The notes under the pieces are model-generated. The model was not told the DNA's origin, did not search any database, and worked only from the letters and a program-made list of their open reading frames with translations. Position numbers and translations under genes: made by a program. From positions 248,001-312,000 of the forward strand of contig CAVVVC010000001.1 in assembly GCA_963751595.1 (NCBI GenBank): DNA of 64,000 bases, written 5' to 3'. Positions within the stretch are counted from its first letter, which is position 1. The number at the start of each line of letters is the position of its first letter. This stretch comes from JAHEGP01 sp963751595. Lineage in GTDB: Bacteria > Pseudomonadota > Gammaproteobacteria > Pseudomonadales > JAHEGP01. Shown here in pieces: positions 1 to 9,178 of this stretch.

Positions 1-1593
1 GTGGCAGTCGGAGACCCGGTGCAGCAGGAAGACATCCTGCTAGTGTTGGAATCTGACAAGGCTGCCATGGAAATACCCAGCCCCTTCGCTGGCGTTATGA
101 GCGCGATCGACGTCAAAGTCGGCGACAGGCTGTCCAGCGGGGACGTATTCGCGCAGATTGATACCGCCAGTGATGAAGGCGATGTGGCAGATCAGGCCGC
201 AGCAAAGTCCGCCGATACCCCCCCGGCAGAACCCGCGGTCGACGAGCAGGATGCTGCCAGCGCTGCAAGCCCGGGCGCTGCGACCGATGCGGGAGCGTCC
301 GGCGACTCGGAGTTCACTGTGGAAGTACCGGAGCTCGGGGATGATGTTGCCGCCGAAGTGATCGAAGTGCCGGTGGCACCCGGAGATGAGTTACAGGAGG
401 GTGACATCGTCCTGGTGCTGGAGACCGACAAGGCATCGATGGAAATCCCCACCCCAAGATCGGGCAAGATCAGCTCGGTGGCCGTGAAAGTGGGGGATAA
501 GGTCAGCCATGGCGACCCCATGCTCACACTTCTGGTGCAGCAATCCGATGTCGCGCTGAGCCCGGCCTCCGGGGAGACCGAGGTCGCAGCTGGGGCAACC
601 GAGCAAGGCAACAAAGCCGAGCCTGAACCCCCGGCACCCGCAGCTGCGCCGAAGGCCCCCGTTGCTGGTAAAGGTGACAAGCCTGAAGCCTCCCGCGCCG
701 CCGTCCATGCTGGTCCCGCGGTCAGGAAAATGGCCCGGGAACTGGGTGTCGACCTGGCGGGGGTTACCGGGACAGGCCCGTCCGGTCGAATTCTGAAAGA
801 AGACCTGCAAAACCACGTCAGGGAGGGCATGGCGAAAGTTGCCAGTGGCTCCGCGCTGCCCGTGGCACCGCCTGCGGCGGTGGATTTCAGCAAATTCGGG
901 TCGGTTCGGGTCGAGCCGATGACATCGGTGCAAAAGCTGACAGCCGCTAATATGCACAGCAGCTGGTTGAACATACCGCGGGTGAGCCAGTTCGACGAGG
1001 TGGACGTCACTGCGCTGGAAAAATTTCGCGCCGATATGAAACAAGAAATGGAGCAGCAGGGCGTCAAACTGACACCGCTACCCTTTCTGCTGAAAGCCTG
1101 TGCCGCTGCATTGCAAAAAAATCCCGTGTTCAATGCATCCCTGCACCCGGATGGCGAGCACTTGATATTCAAGGAGTATGTCCATATCGGGGTGGCGGTG
1201 GATACGCCCTCGGGCCTGTTGGTACCGGTGTTACGGGATGTCGATAAAAAAAGCCTGTCGGAGCTGGCGCAGGAATCTAACGAGCTTGCGCTTCGCGCCA
1301 AGGGGCGCAAATTGAAGCGCGAAGATATGCAGGGTGGGTGCTTTACGATTTCCAGCCTTGGCAATATTGGCGGTACCGGATTTACGCCGATAATCAACGC
1401 GCCCGAACTTGCCATACTGGGGGTGTCGAGGTTGACGGTGAAGCCGGTTTGGAATGGCAAGAAATTCAAGCCCCGTAAAATGCTGCCCTTGACCCTTGCC
1501 TACGATCATCGAGCCATCAATGGTGCTGTGGCGGGTCGCTTCATGCACGACCTCGGCCTGATCCTCGCCGATGTGCGCAGGCTACTGATTTAG
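1..1593 (+). CDS. aceF: Pyruvate dehydrogenase E2, dihydrolipoamide acetyltransferase (5'-partial)
   Basis: E2 core of the pyruvate dehydrogenase complex: it moves the acetyl group from E1 via lipoyl-lysine to CoA. The 530 visible residues start inside a first lipoyl domain (lipoyl Lys in LESDKAAME near residue 20). A second lipoyl domain follows at about 105-180 (LETDKASME), then an Ala/Pro-rich linker, an E1/E3-binding domain at about 235-270 (GPAVRKMARELGVDL, GRILKEDL) and the catalytic domain from about 300 to the end, with the DHRxxxG motif as YDHRAINGAVAGR near 505. The left edge of the window cuts the gene: the first beta strands of lipoyl domain 1 are missing, so the GTG at base 1 is not the true start. 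Two lipoyl domains with this C-terminus fit the gammaproteobacterial AceF type rather than 2-oxoglutarate E2. aceE would be expected just upstream. Confidence 0.95.
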   Translation: MAVGDPVQQEDILLVLESDKAAMEIPSPFAGVMSAIDVKVGDRLSSGDVFAQIDTASDEGDVADQAAAKSADTPPAEPAVDEQDAASAASPGAATDAGASGDSEFTVEVPELGDDVAAEVIEVPVAPGDELQEGDIVLVLETDKASMEIPTPRSGKISSVAVKVGDKVSHGDPMLTLLVQQSDVALSPASGETEVAAGATEQGNKAEPEPPAPAAAPKAPVAGKGDKPEASRAAVHAGPAVRKMARELGVDLAGVTGTGPSGRILKEDLQNHVREGMAKVASGSALPVAPPAAVDFSKFGSVRVEPMTSVQKLTAANMHSSWLNIPRVSQFDEVDVTALEKFRADMKQEMEQQGVKLTPLPFLLKACAAALQKNPVFNASLHPDGEHLIFKEYVHIGVAVDTPSGLLVPVLRDVDKKSLSELAQESNELALRAKGRKLKREDMQGGCFTISSLGNIGGTGFTPIINAPELAILGVSRLTVKPVWNGKKFKPRKMLPLTLAYDHRAINGAVAGRFMHDLGLILADVRRLLI

Positions 1594-1727
1594 TAGGTAA
1601 TGGTGGTGACCAGAGGACGACGGTTTCCCGACGGCAGCCCCCGTTGCCCTGCAGCAGCCCTCCAATCAGTCGCTGCTGGTGCTGTTGGAGGCCAGGCGCA
1701 CGGGGGCGTGACGGGTAGGTTGGTGGC

Positions 1728-2639
1728 ATGATCGGACACCACCACCATCACGATCACGGCAGTGGTACCGCCCACTACAATCGGATGTTTGCCATCGGGG
1801 TTGGGTTAAACCTCGCCTACGTCTTCCTGGAAGCCGGGGTAGGCCTGGCAATAGGTTCGCTGGCCCTGTTGGCGGATGCGGGGCACAATCTCAGCGATGT
1901 GCTAAGCCTGTTGCTGGCTTGGTCAGCTGCTTGGCTGGCGACACGCCCTCCCACCCGTCAGCGAAGCTACGGTTTTCGGCGGGCGACGATACTGGCTTCG
2001 TTACTGAGCGCACTGTTGTTGCTGATGACCATGGGGGCGATAGGCTGGGAGGCATTGCAGCGCATGGGTGCGCCCAATCCTGTCGACGGTCAGCTAATGA
2101 TCGCTGTTGCGGCCCTTGGTGTCATTGTCAATACCGCCACGGCGCTTTTATTCCTGCGTGACCGCAAGCGTGACCTGAATATTCGTGGGGCGTTTCTACA
2201 CATGGCGGCCGACGCCGCGATCTCTTTGGGAGTTGTGATCGCGGGGATGCTGATACTGCTGACCGGCTGGCTTTGGCTCGACCCGGCGATCAGTCTGCTG
2301 GTAGTACTGATTATCGTCGTCGCCACCTGGGGCCTGCTGAAAGAGTCGGTGGTGTTGCTACTGGACATGGTGCCGACGAGGGTCGACGCTGCGGAGGTCG
2401 AGGCCTGGTTACGAAGCACGCCAGGAGTTGAGGATTTGCATGATCTTCATATTTGGTCAGTGAGTACCACCGACGTGGTGCTTACGGTACATCTGATCAT
2501 GCCCCGGACGGTCAACCAGGACCGGTTTTTACGCGAGCTGCGGGACCAGTTGTTTCAGCGTTTCGATATCGGCCACACCACGGTTCAGATTGAACACCAA
2601 CGCAGTGAACACGGATGCCAGCACTCGGTGTGCTGCTAG
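1728..2639 (+). CDS. Cation diffusion facilitator (CDF) zinc/cobalt exporter
   Basis: Inner-membrane divalent metal/proton antiporter of the CDF family, 303 aa. The N-terminus is His-rich (HHHHHDHGSG), as in ZitB/CzcD-type exporters. About six membrane segments span residues 20-210. The metal-site motifs are visible in TM2 as LLADAGHNLSDVLSLL (H and D ligands) and in TM5 as MAADAAISLGVV, where the usual HxxxD histidine position reads A/D. The C-terminal cytoplasmic domain has the typical LHDLHIWSVS segment, and the tail carries extra His and Cys (EHGCQHSVCC) that may bind metal. It stands alone between aceF and the agmatinase gene, 31 bp before the latter. Zn2+ is the likely substrate from the His-rich ends; the exact metal is inference. 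Confidence 0.9.
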   Translation: MIGHHHHHDHGSGTAHYNRMFAIGVGLNLAYVFLEAGVGLAIGSLALLADAGHNLSDVLSLLLAWSAAWLATRPPTRQRSYGFRRATILASLLSALLLLMTMGAIGWEALQRMGAPNPVDGQLMIAVAALGVIVNTATALLFLRDRKRDLNIRGAFLHMAADAAISLGVVIAGMLILLTGWLWLDPAISLLVVLIIVVATWGLLKESVVLLLDMVPTRVDAAEVEAWLRSTPGVEDLHDLHIWSVSTTDVVLTVHLIMPRTVNQDRFLRELRDQLFQRFDIGHTTVQIEHQRSEHGCQHSVCC

Positions 2640-2670
2640 TCAGGGCTAGCCACCCAGAGGAGTAAAACCA

Positions 2671-3663
2671 ATGTCCAAGCCTAATCGCAGTGTTGCGAGC
2701 GCAACCGACCAGGCGGTGTCTGGCGACTCCGTCCTTGGTGTTGTCGACGAGCCCATGTACTCGGGGGTTCTCAGTTTCATGCGGCGTAAGTACAGCAAGC
2801 GACTGGATAACCCGGAGGTAGACGTGGTCGTCACCGGGGTTCCCTTCGATCTGGCAACGACCCACCGGCCGGGGGCCCGGTTCGGCCCGGCTGCCATCAG
2901 GGCGGCGTCTGCGGGGCTGGCCTGGGAAACCACGCGTTGGCCCTGGGACTTCCAGGCTTTCGACGTCCTCGGTGTGATTGATTACGGCGACCTGGGTTTT
3001 AAGCCCGGTGAGTCGCCGTCGATGATCGACGCGCTCCAGCAGCACGCCGCCAGAGTACTCGCCGCCGGTAAAACCCTGTTGGCACTGGGTGGTGATCATT
3101 TTATCGCCCTGCCGTTGCTGCGGGAGCACGCGCGAAAACATGGCCCGGTAGCGTTGCTGCATTTCGATGCCCACACCGATACCTACAGCAATGGCAGCGC
3201 CTACGACCACGGGACCATGTTTCACCATGCCCTCGAGGAAGGGTTGCTGCTGGCCGACAGCTCGGTGCAGGTGGGTATCCGAACCGACTACACCCGGATG
3301 GGCCATCCGTTTACCGTGCTCGACGCCGCTTGGCTTAATGATCATGGCTCGGAGCGAGCCCTCGAGGAAATCCGCAGCGTGATCGGCAGCAATCCGTGTT
3401 ATGTGAGCTTCGATATCGATTGCCTCGACCCGGCCTTTGCACCGGGAACAGGAACCCCGGTATGTGGCGGCATCAGTATGGATTTTGCCTTGAAACTGGT
3501 GCGCGGCCTTACGTCCATTGACATCGTGGGCATCGACCTGGTCGAAGTCGCGCCGGCCTATGATCATGCCGAGATAACGTCCCTTGCAGCGGCCACCCTG
3601 GCACTCGAGTTTCTGTATGTTCTTGCGGCGCGCAAGCGCAGTGCAGCATTGACGGGGAGTTAG
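2671..3663 (+). CDS. speB: Agmatinase / ureohydrolase
   Basis: Manganese ureohydrolase of the arginase superfamily, 330 aa, most likely hydrolysing agmatine to putrescine and urea. The binuclear Mn ligands are all visible: GGDH near residue 140, HFDAHTDTY near 165 and SFDIDCLDPAFAPGTGTP near 247. The last motif with PGTGTP, plus EVAPAYDHAEITSLAAA near the C-terminus, is characteristic of agmatinases rather than arginases. The start is an ATG 8-9 nt after a GAGGAG ribosome-binding site. No arginine decarboxylase gene lies nearby, so guanidinobutyrase or a related guanidino-acid hydrolase remains an alternative. Confidence 0.88.
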   Translation: MSKPNRSVASATDQAVSGDSVLGVVDEPMYSGVLSFMRRKYSKRLDNPEVDVVVTGVPFDLATTHRPGARFGPAAIRAASAGLAWETTRWPWDFQAFDVLGVIDYGDLGFKPGESPSMIDALQQHAARVLAAGKTLLALGGDHFIALPLLREHARKHGPVALLHFDAHTDTYSNGSAYDHGTMFHHALEEGLLLADSSVQVGIRTDYTRMGHPFTVLDAAWLNDHGSERALEEIRSVIGSNPCYVSFDIDCLDPAFAPGTGTPVCGGISMDFALKLVRGLTSIDIVGIDLVEVAPAYDHAEITSLAAATLALEFLYVLAARKRSAALTGS

Positions 3664-3795
3664 TGATACTGGACTATTGCGATTCGTGCTGCGCCGATCC
3701 GGCGAGCACCGGGCATCTGGAAACATCTGTGGCTACTGCTGTGGTCTAGCACAGGCCGTACAATAAACAAAAGAGTCACTAAGGGGAAAGAAGCG

Positions 3796-5448
3796 ATGGA
3801 ATACAAGTTACCCTTGCAACAGTTTGTCGAAAATGTTGCCCGGCATCCCGACAAAGCCTACCTTCACCAACCCGAGGGCCGCGTATGGCGCACCCTTACC
3901 TGGGCTCAGGTAGACGATCAGGCACGACGCATTGCCAGTGGTATACTCGCTCATGGCCTGCAGCCTGGAGACCGGGTTGCTATCCTGGCGAAAAACAGCG
4001 CAGAATGGTTTGTCGCAGACTTTGCCATCATGATGGCCGGCCTGGTCAGCGTACCGATATATTCCACCGCCGGTGAAGCGACGATTCGCCACGTGCTGTC
4101 ACACAGCGGATCGAAAGCAGTCTTTGTCGGCAAACTCGACAGCGTCGAAGCCGCGACCGCCGCAATCGGTGACGATATCCTGAGCATCGCTTTTCCCTAC
4201 CCCGGCGCCCCGGCCCAGCAGCAATGGAACGACTGGCTGGAGCAGTACCAACCCTTGCCGGAGCTTGCTGACCCCGGGCCCGAGGATACTTTCACCCTGG
4301 TTTACACGTCGGGCAGCACCGGGCTACCCAAGGGCGTGGTGCTCAGCCATGATAACGTCGCGGCCTCAGCCTATTTCGCGACGACCCTGAACCCCGTTGG
4401 CGATGACCTTCGAGTGGTTTCCTACCTGCCGCTGGCACACATTGTAGAGCGTTGCGTGGTCGAGTTGCCGAGTCTTTATAAAACCGGTGACATTTTCTTT
4501 ACCGAATCCCTCGCGACCTTTCTCGACGACGTCAAGCATGCACGACCCACGCTGTTCGTTTCCGTGCCGCGCCTGTGGGCCAAGTTTCAGGCCCAGATTC
4601 TGGCTAAGATTCCGGATGACACCCTGCAAGCTCTGCTCGACGACCCGGCCCAGCGCGATGGGGTGGTGAACATGATCCGGGATGGACTGGGCTTCGCCGA
4701 AACGCGGGTTTTCGGCTCCGGATCGGCTCCCATTTCGCCTTCTATCTTAAAATGGTTTGCGCACCTGGGAATCAATATCAGTGAGGGCTGGGGAATGACC
4801 GAGACCTCGGGGCTGGCCTGCGGCAATAACCCGTTCAACGAGGAATGGCTGGGCACTATCGGTGTTCCGGTGCCCTGCGTCGAGATGAAGCTGTCGGATG
4901 CAGGCGAAATGCTGATTCGCGGGGCTTCGATATTCAAGCAGTACTATAACAACCCCGAGGCAACCGCTGAGTCTTTTGTCGACGGCTGGTTCCGGACCGG
5001 CGACAAGGCAGAGCTGGCGGCTGATGGTTCGTTCAAAATTACCGGTCGGGTCAAGGAGCAATTCAAGACCGCCAAGGGTAAGTATGTTTCCCCGGTGCCC
5101 ATCGAAAGCCTGTTTGGCGTCAACCCCGAGATCGAGCAGGTCTGTGTGCTCGGCTCCGGCCGCAAGCAACCCCTGGTGCTCGTGGTGCTTAGTGAGATGG
5201 TCAAGCCGCGGCAGGAGGATGCCCAGCAGCGCCTTGAGAAGACCCTGGAGCAGGTTAATAGTCAGCTTGAGTCGCATCAGCGGATCGATGCGGTTATTGT
5301 CGCCAGCCACCCCTGGTCGGTGGAAAACGAGCTGCTGACGCCGACCATGAAGCTCAAGCGCGATAAAATCGAGGAACGTTACCGCCGTTTTCTTGAGACC
5401 GAGCTGCCGGCACCGGTGGTTTGGGAAGTCGATCTTCAAAATGCCTGA
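3796..5448 (+). CDS. Long-chain acyl-CoA synthetase (AMP-binding, FadD/FACL type)
   Basis: ATP-dependent fatty acid:CoA ligase of 550 aa. The P-loop core motif is YTSGSTGLPKGVVLSH near residue 170. The adenylate-binding GWGMTETSG lies near 330, the GWFRTGDKAEL hinge near 395 and the C-terminal catalytic region ITGRVKEQFKTAKGKYV near 415. The K-x-x-x-GKYVSP variant is typical of the eukaryote-like FACL/ACSBG branch also found in gammaproteobacteria. An AGGGGAAAG ribosome-binding site precedes the ATG. It probably activates long-chain fatty acids for beta-oxidation or lipid remodelling; exact chain length cannot be read from sequence. Confidence 0.9.
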   Translation: MEYKLPLQQFVENVARHPDKAYLHQPEGRVWRTLTWAQVDDQARRIASGILAHGLQPGDRVAILAKNSAEWFVADFAIMMAGLVSVPIYSTAGEATIRHVLSHSGSKAVFVGKLDSVEAATAAIGDDILSIAFPYPGAPAQQQWNDWLEQYQPLPELADPGPEDTFTLVYTSGSTGLPKGVVLSHDNVAASAYFATTLNPVGDDLRVVSYLPLAHIVERCVVELPSLYKTGDIFFTESLATFLDDVKHARPTLFVSVPRLWAKFQAQILAKIPDDTLQALLDDPAQRDGVVNMIRDGLGFAETRVFGSGSAPISPSILKWFAHLGINISEGWGMTETSGLACGNNPFNEEWLGTIGVPVPCVEMKLSDAGEMLIRGASIFKQYYNNPEATAESFVDGWFRTGDKAELAADGSFKITGRVKEQFKTAKGKYVSPVPIESLFGVNPEIEQVCVLGSGRKQPLVLVVLSEMVKPRQEDAQQRLEKTLEQVNSQLESHQRIDAVIVASHPWSVENELLTPTMKLKRDKIEERYRRFLETELPAPVVWEVDLQNA

Positions 5449-5480
5449 CATAAGGGCAGATCGAACTCGCCGGTTGCAGT

Positions 5481-6068
5481 ATGACAGCCCGCTGTAAGTG
5501 GGCCGGGGGTTCCGACCTCTACCTCGCCTACCATGACCGGGAGTGGGGAGTTCCGCAGTATGATGACCGCGTACTGTTCGAGTTCCTGCTGCTCGAAGGC
5601 GCCCAGGCTGGCTTGAGTTGGTCGACGATTTTGAACAAGCGGGAGGGCTATCGCCAGCTGTTCGCGGCCTTTGACCCCGCCCTGGTGGCTGCATTCAGTG
5701 CCGCCGATATCGCGGACCGTTTGCAAAACCCGGCGATTGTGCGTAACCGGGCCAAAGTCAATGCGGCTGTAAGCAATGCCCGCGCCTTCCTCCAGGTGCA
5801 ACAGCAGTACGGGAGCTTTGGTGACTACATCTGGCAGTTCGTGGGCTCGCAACCCATTCAGAACCATTGGCAAAGCCTGGAGCAAGTGCCGGCCAATACC
5901 CCCGAATCAGACGCGATGAGTAAAGACCTCAAAAAGCGAGGTTTTAAATTCGTTGGCAGCACCATTTGCTATGCCTTCATGCAGGCCATGGGCATGGTTA
6001 ACGATCACACTGTGGATTGCTTCCGCCACGCGCAGTGCAGCCGCCTCGCAGCAGCTCTGAAGCACTAG
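5481..6068 (+). CDS. tag: DNA-3-methyladenine glycosylase I
   Basis: Base-excision repair enzyme that removes 3-methyladenine from alkylated DNA, 195 aa, close to the 187 aa of E. coli Tag. The family signature RCKWA...YHDREWG is at the N-terminus, with the Cys and first His serving as zinc ligands. The helix-hairpin-helix region contains GLSWSTILNKREGYR, and the C-terminal zinc-binding MGMVNDHTVDCFRH is present. The gene begins 32 bp after the acyl-CoA synthetase stop, so the two may be co-transcribed. Confidence 0.94.
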   Translation: MTARCKWAGGSDLYLAYHDREWGVPQYDDRVLFEFLLLEGAQAGLSWSTILNKREGYRQLFAAFDPALVAAFSAADIADRLQNPAIVRNRAKVNAAVSNARAFLQVQQQYGSFGDYIWQFVGSQPIQNHWQSLEQVPANTPESDAMSKDLKKRGFKFVGSTICYAFMQAMGMVNDHTVDCFRHAQCSRLAAALKH

Positions 6069-6177
6069 CTCGGAAGACTCGACAGCAGGCTCCCACTGTG
6101 TTCGCCAGCGCCGGTAGCTTGGCGAGAACGTGCGCTGGTTCGGCCGCTTGGGAATGGCTTGGCTATACTTGTTAGCT

Positions 6178-7344
6178 ATGGAAGGCTTACCCGCAAGACG
6201 GATTTCCCCGTACAACCGATTCAAGTCCGGTATCGCATCGCTCGCCGACAGTATCATCCCCCCGGAGTGCCGGCGCAACCACCACGAAACCCTGCGTTCC
6301 CGGGTGCTCGTGATTGTCATGTTTAGCCTCTTTACCAGCCTTTGTTCGATCTATTTGTGGTTGCCCCGACTGATCTCCCTGTCACCAGAGGGCGGCCAGT
6401 TAGCGAATCACCTGATTGTGATGATGGGGCTGGGCTCCGTAATCTGCATTATCGTACTGCGGGTTTTCAGTTCCCGGTCTCTGGCGGCAAACCTGTATGC
6501 GGTTTTTCTTTGGGCCGTATTTTTTCAAACTGCTTCACAGACGGGGGGGATAGAAACGCCTGGGCTCTCACTGTTTATATTGCTGCCGGTATTGCTGGGT
6601 GTGACCTCAGGAACTCGGGCAGGCTTGTACTGGACCGTGGTGGTCTGTGCCACCTGGTTGGTGCTTTTGCTCCTCTATCGAAAGGGCTACCACTTTCCGC
6701 AGATCGTGGTGCCGGCGAATTACAATACGGCCCAAACGATCTGCCTTTCCCTTTCCTGCTTGATGGTCGTGGTGGTGGTGGTGTTGTACGAATTCATGAA
6801 TCACCTGCTGCGTGACGGCTTGTCCAGGGAGCGGGAAAGCCTCGATTATCTTGCCCGCCACGATCAGCTGACGGGGCTGCCAAATCGACGCAGTTTTATC
6901 ATTGAGTGGGAGCTGGCACTGGCGCGGGCAAGCCGTAACCAGACCCGGGTCGCCATCCTTTTCCTTGACCTCGATAAATTCAAGACTGTCAATGACGGCC
7001 TTGGACACGGGGCGGGAGACCAACTGCTGCAGGAGATGTCCCGGCGACTGCAGGGTCTGTTGCGCGCCACCGACTTTGTTGCCCGCTGGGGCGGTGATGA
7101 GTTTGCGATGGTAGTCGAAAACGTCGGCGGCCAGTCCGACCTCGAGCAGGTAGCGGCTAAACTGGTGTCGACGATCCGGGAACCCATGCTGATCGACGGC
7201 AAGCTTGCTGAAGTCGGTGTGAGTATCGGTGGTGCAATTTTCCCGGACCAGTCTGAATACGGCCCTGAGCTGGAGCGCATCGCTGACCGGGCCATGTACA
7301 CCGCCAAACAACGTGCCGTGGGATACGTGCTGGGGCTTGCCTGA
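6178..7344 (+). CDS. Membrane-bound diguanylate cyclase (GGDEF domain)
   Basis: Makes the second messenger cyclic di-GMP from two GTP. The chosen ATG gives 388 aa; in-frame GTG (6130) and ATG (6154) codons upstream are possible alternatives. The first half holds about five hydrophobic segments with short loops, resembling a MASE-type or 7TM-like sensor. The C-terminal half is a GGDEF domain starting at DQLTGLPNRR. It carries the intact active-site GGDEF in RWGGDEFAMVVE and an inhibitory I-site RxxD (RATD) five residues upstream, so it is predicted to be active and product-inhibited. No EAL domain is present. Confidence 0.93.
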   Translation: MEGLPARRISPYNRFKSGIASLADSIIPPECRRNHHETLRSRVLVIVMFSLFTSLCSIYLWLPRLISLSPEGGQLANHLIVMMGLGSVICIIVLRVFSSRSLAANLYAVFLWAVFFQTASQTGGIETPGLSLFILLPVLLGVTSGTRAGLYWTVVVCATWLVLLLLYRKGYHFPQIVVPANYNTAQTICLSLSCLMVVVVVVLYEFMNHLLRDGLSRERESLDYLARHDQLTGLPNRRSFIIEWELALARASRNQTRVAILFLDLDKFKTVNDGLGHGAGDQLLQEMSRRLQGLLRATDFVARWGGDEFAMVVENVGGQSDLEQVAAKLVSTIREPMLIDGKLAEVGVSIGGAIFPDQSEYGPELERIADRAMYTAKQRAVGYVLGLA

Positions 7345-7523
7345 GTCTTGTTGCAGGCGTTACCCAGCGCAGGCTGAAGCGCCCGACTATGGCCGGGAGC
7401 TGAACTTGCAGCACACCCGGGTACCGGTGTGAGATTTTCATCGGTATTATATTGACCTCAAGGGTGTGAACAGAATTGCAATCTGGCGTACATTGTCGCA
7501 GACGCCCAAAAGGTCTGCCCGAA

Positions 7524-9089
7524 ATGTCGAACTTCATCGTAAATCAGTTACTAAATCCCCAGGCCTATCCCCATCCGGTCGAACGTGTCGAGTTGCGTGA
7601 AACCCATATCTCCTGGGTATTTCTTACCGGTGATTTTGCTTATAAGGTCAAAAAGCCCCGAAACCTCGGTTTCCTGGACTTTTCTACGCTGAAAGCGCGC
7701 AAGTATTTCTGTGAGGAAGAACTGCGCCTCAACCGGCGATTCGCACCCTCTCTGTACCTGGCGGTGGTGCCTCTCACCAGGAATCAAGGTCTGCAAGTAG
7801 ATGGCCCGGGGGAGGTGGTAGATTACGCTGTGAAAATGCGGCAGTTTGACGATGCTGCCCTGCTGTCCAACATCGCTGCCGAAGATGGCTTGAGTGACAT
7901 CCTGATAAGAGACCTCGGCCTCTTGCTGGCGCAGACTCACAGGGCTCTCGAGCCTATCTACCCCGCTTCGGGGCCGGGCACTCCCCTGGTTATTCAGGAC
8001 GCGATGCTGCAGAACTTCGAGCAGATCGCCCGCTTTCCACTTGCTGTCGATGTGCGCCAGCACCTCGCAGATCTGCAGCGTTGGTCCAACCAATGCATCG
8101 CCCAGCAAATGCCGACTATGGTTCGGCGCATTGCGCTGGGAAAGATCAAGGAACTTCATGGCGATCTGCACCTGGGCAACATAGCGCTTATCGACCGGCA
8201 GTTGACTTTCTTTGATTGCATTGAATTCAACCAGGAGTTTCGGGTGATGGATACCATCGCCGAGCTCGCTTTTCTGGCAATGGACTGTGAGGCAAGGGGG
8301 TTGTCCGCGCAATCACGTCTGTTGATTAACGATTACCTTGAATACAGCGGCGATTACGCCGGCCTGGCAATGCTTAACTGGTACCGCTGTTACTTCGCTA
8401 TGGTGCGGGCGAAAGTCAACCTGTTGCGGGTGGATCCAGACGTTTCGGGCCTGAGCGAGACACCGGCCTACCATGATTTCCTCCGCTATCTGGAGCTGGC
8501 AAGGGGTTTTGCGCAGCCCTCCATGCCCTTTCTAGCGATCACCTGTGGCGTTTCGGGCAGTGGCAAATCGACCGTTGCCAAGGCTATATTCGAAGCCACC
8601 GGTGCCATTCGAATCCGCTCGGATGTCGAGCGCAAGCGCCTCTACGATTTGGCGCCCGAGAGTGCCAGTGGTTCGGCTACCGGGGGGGGCATCTACACGC
8701 CGGATGCCAGCGCGGCGACATTTTCGCGCCTGCATGAACTGGCGCAGGCGTGTCTCGAAGCGGGATTCGGATGCATTGTCGATGCCACGTTTTTACGCCG
8801 CAAGCAGCGCAAGCCCTACCGTGCCCTGGCGCGGGATATGGGCGTGCCCTTCGCAATCCTTCTGTGCGAGGCGCCTGCAGACAAGTTGGCCAAGCGAATC
8901 GAAAAGCGCAAACGCCAGGGTAATGATCCGTCAGAGGCTGACGTAGCGGTTATGCAGCGGCAACTCGAAGTCTTTGAGCGGCCGGTCGGCAAGGACAGCG
9001 AGGCTGTGATTGCGGTTGATTCCCGGGGGACGTTGAAGAAGGCAATCAAGCGGCTGCGGCGGCTGACCAGCGAATATGACCAGGGCTGA
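7524..9089 (+). CDS. Fusion of aminoglycoside-phosphotransferase-like domain and P-loop kinase
   Basis: Two-domain protein of 521 aa from the ATG at 7524; the ORF could start earlier, but 7524 gives the conserved N-terminus. Residues 1-330 are a kinase-like domain of the COG2187 type with FLTGDFAYKVKKP near the start and the Brenner/APH catalytic motif HGDLHLGNIAL near 212. Residues 345-520 are a zeta-toxin/gluconate-kinase-like P-loop NTPase domain (COG0645) with Walker A GVSGSGKST near 352. This fused architecture is widespread in Proteobacteria, but its substrate is not established to my knowledge. An Arg/Lys-rich helix (RIEKRKRQG) is the likely lid. No operon partner is evident. Confidence 0.85.
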   Translation: MSNFIVNQLLNPQAYPHPVERVELRETHISWVFLTGDFAYKVKKPRNLGFLDFSTLKARKYFCEEELRLNRRFAPSLYLAVVPLTRNQGLQVDGPGEVVDYAVKMRQFDDAALLSNIAAEDGLSDILIRDLGLLLAQTHRALEPIYPASGPGTPLVIQDAMLQNFEQIARFPLAVDVRQHLADLQRWSNQCIAQQMPTMVRRIALGKIKELHGDLHLGNIALIDRQLTFFDCIEFNQEFRVMDTIAELAFLAMDCEARGLSAQSRLLINDYLEYSGDYAGLAMLNWYRCYFAMVRAKVNLLRVDPDVSGLSETPAYHDFLRYLELARGFAQPSMPFLAITCGVSGSGKSTVAKAIFEATGAIRIRSDVERKRLYDLAPESASGSATGGGIYTPDASAATFSRLHELAQACLEAGFGCIVDATFLRRKQRKPYRALARDMGVPFAILLCEAPADKLAKRIEKRKRQGNDPSEADVAVMQRQLEVFERPVGKDSEAVIAVDSRGTLKKAIKRLRRLTSEYDQG

Positions 9090-9178
9090 TACGAATACAG
9101 CGCCGGCACGCCCGCCACTGGCCCTCGCATGCCAACGCTTGGGGTTCTTGGTAAGCCGGGCTGTCCAGTGCGCTGCGT

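Noticed and set aside
192..1469. 425-codon minus-strand frame opposite aceF
   Set aside because: Ser/Thr/Ala-rich shadow with no domain; aceF is unambiguous.
2512..3726. Long minus-strand frame of 404 codons opposite the agmatinase gene
   Set aside because: Shadow of a high-GC gene: no ribosome-binding site or family motif, and the plus-strand agmatinase has full catalytic motifs.
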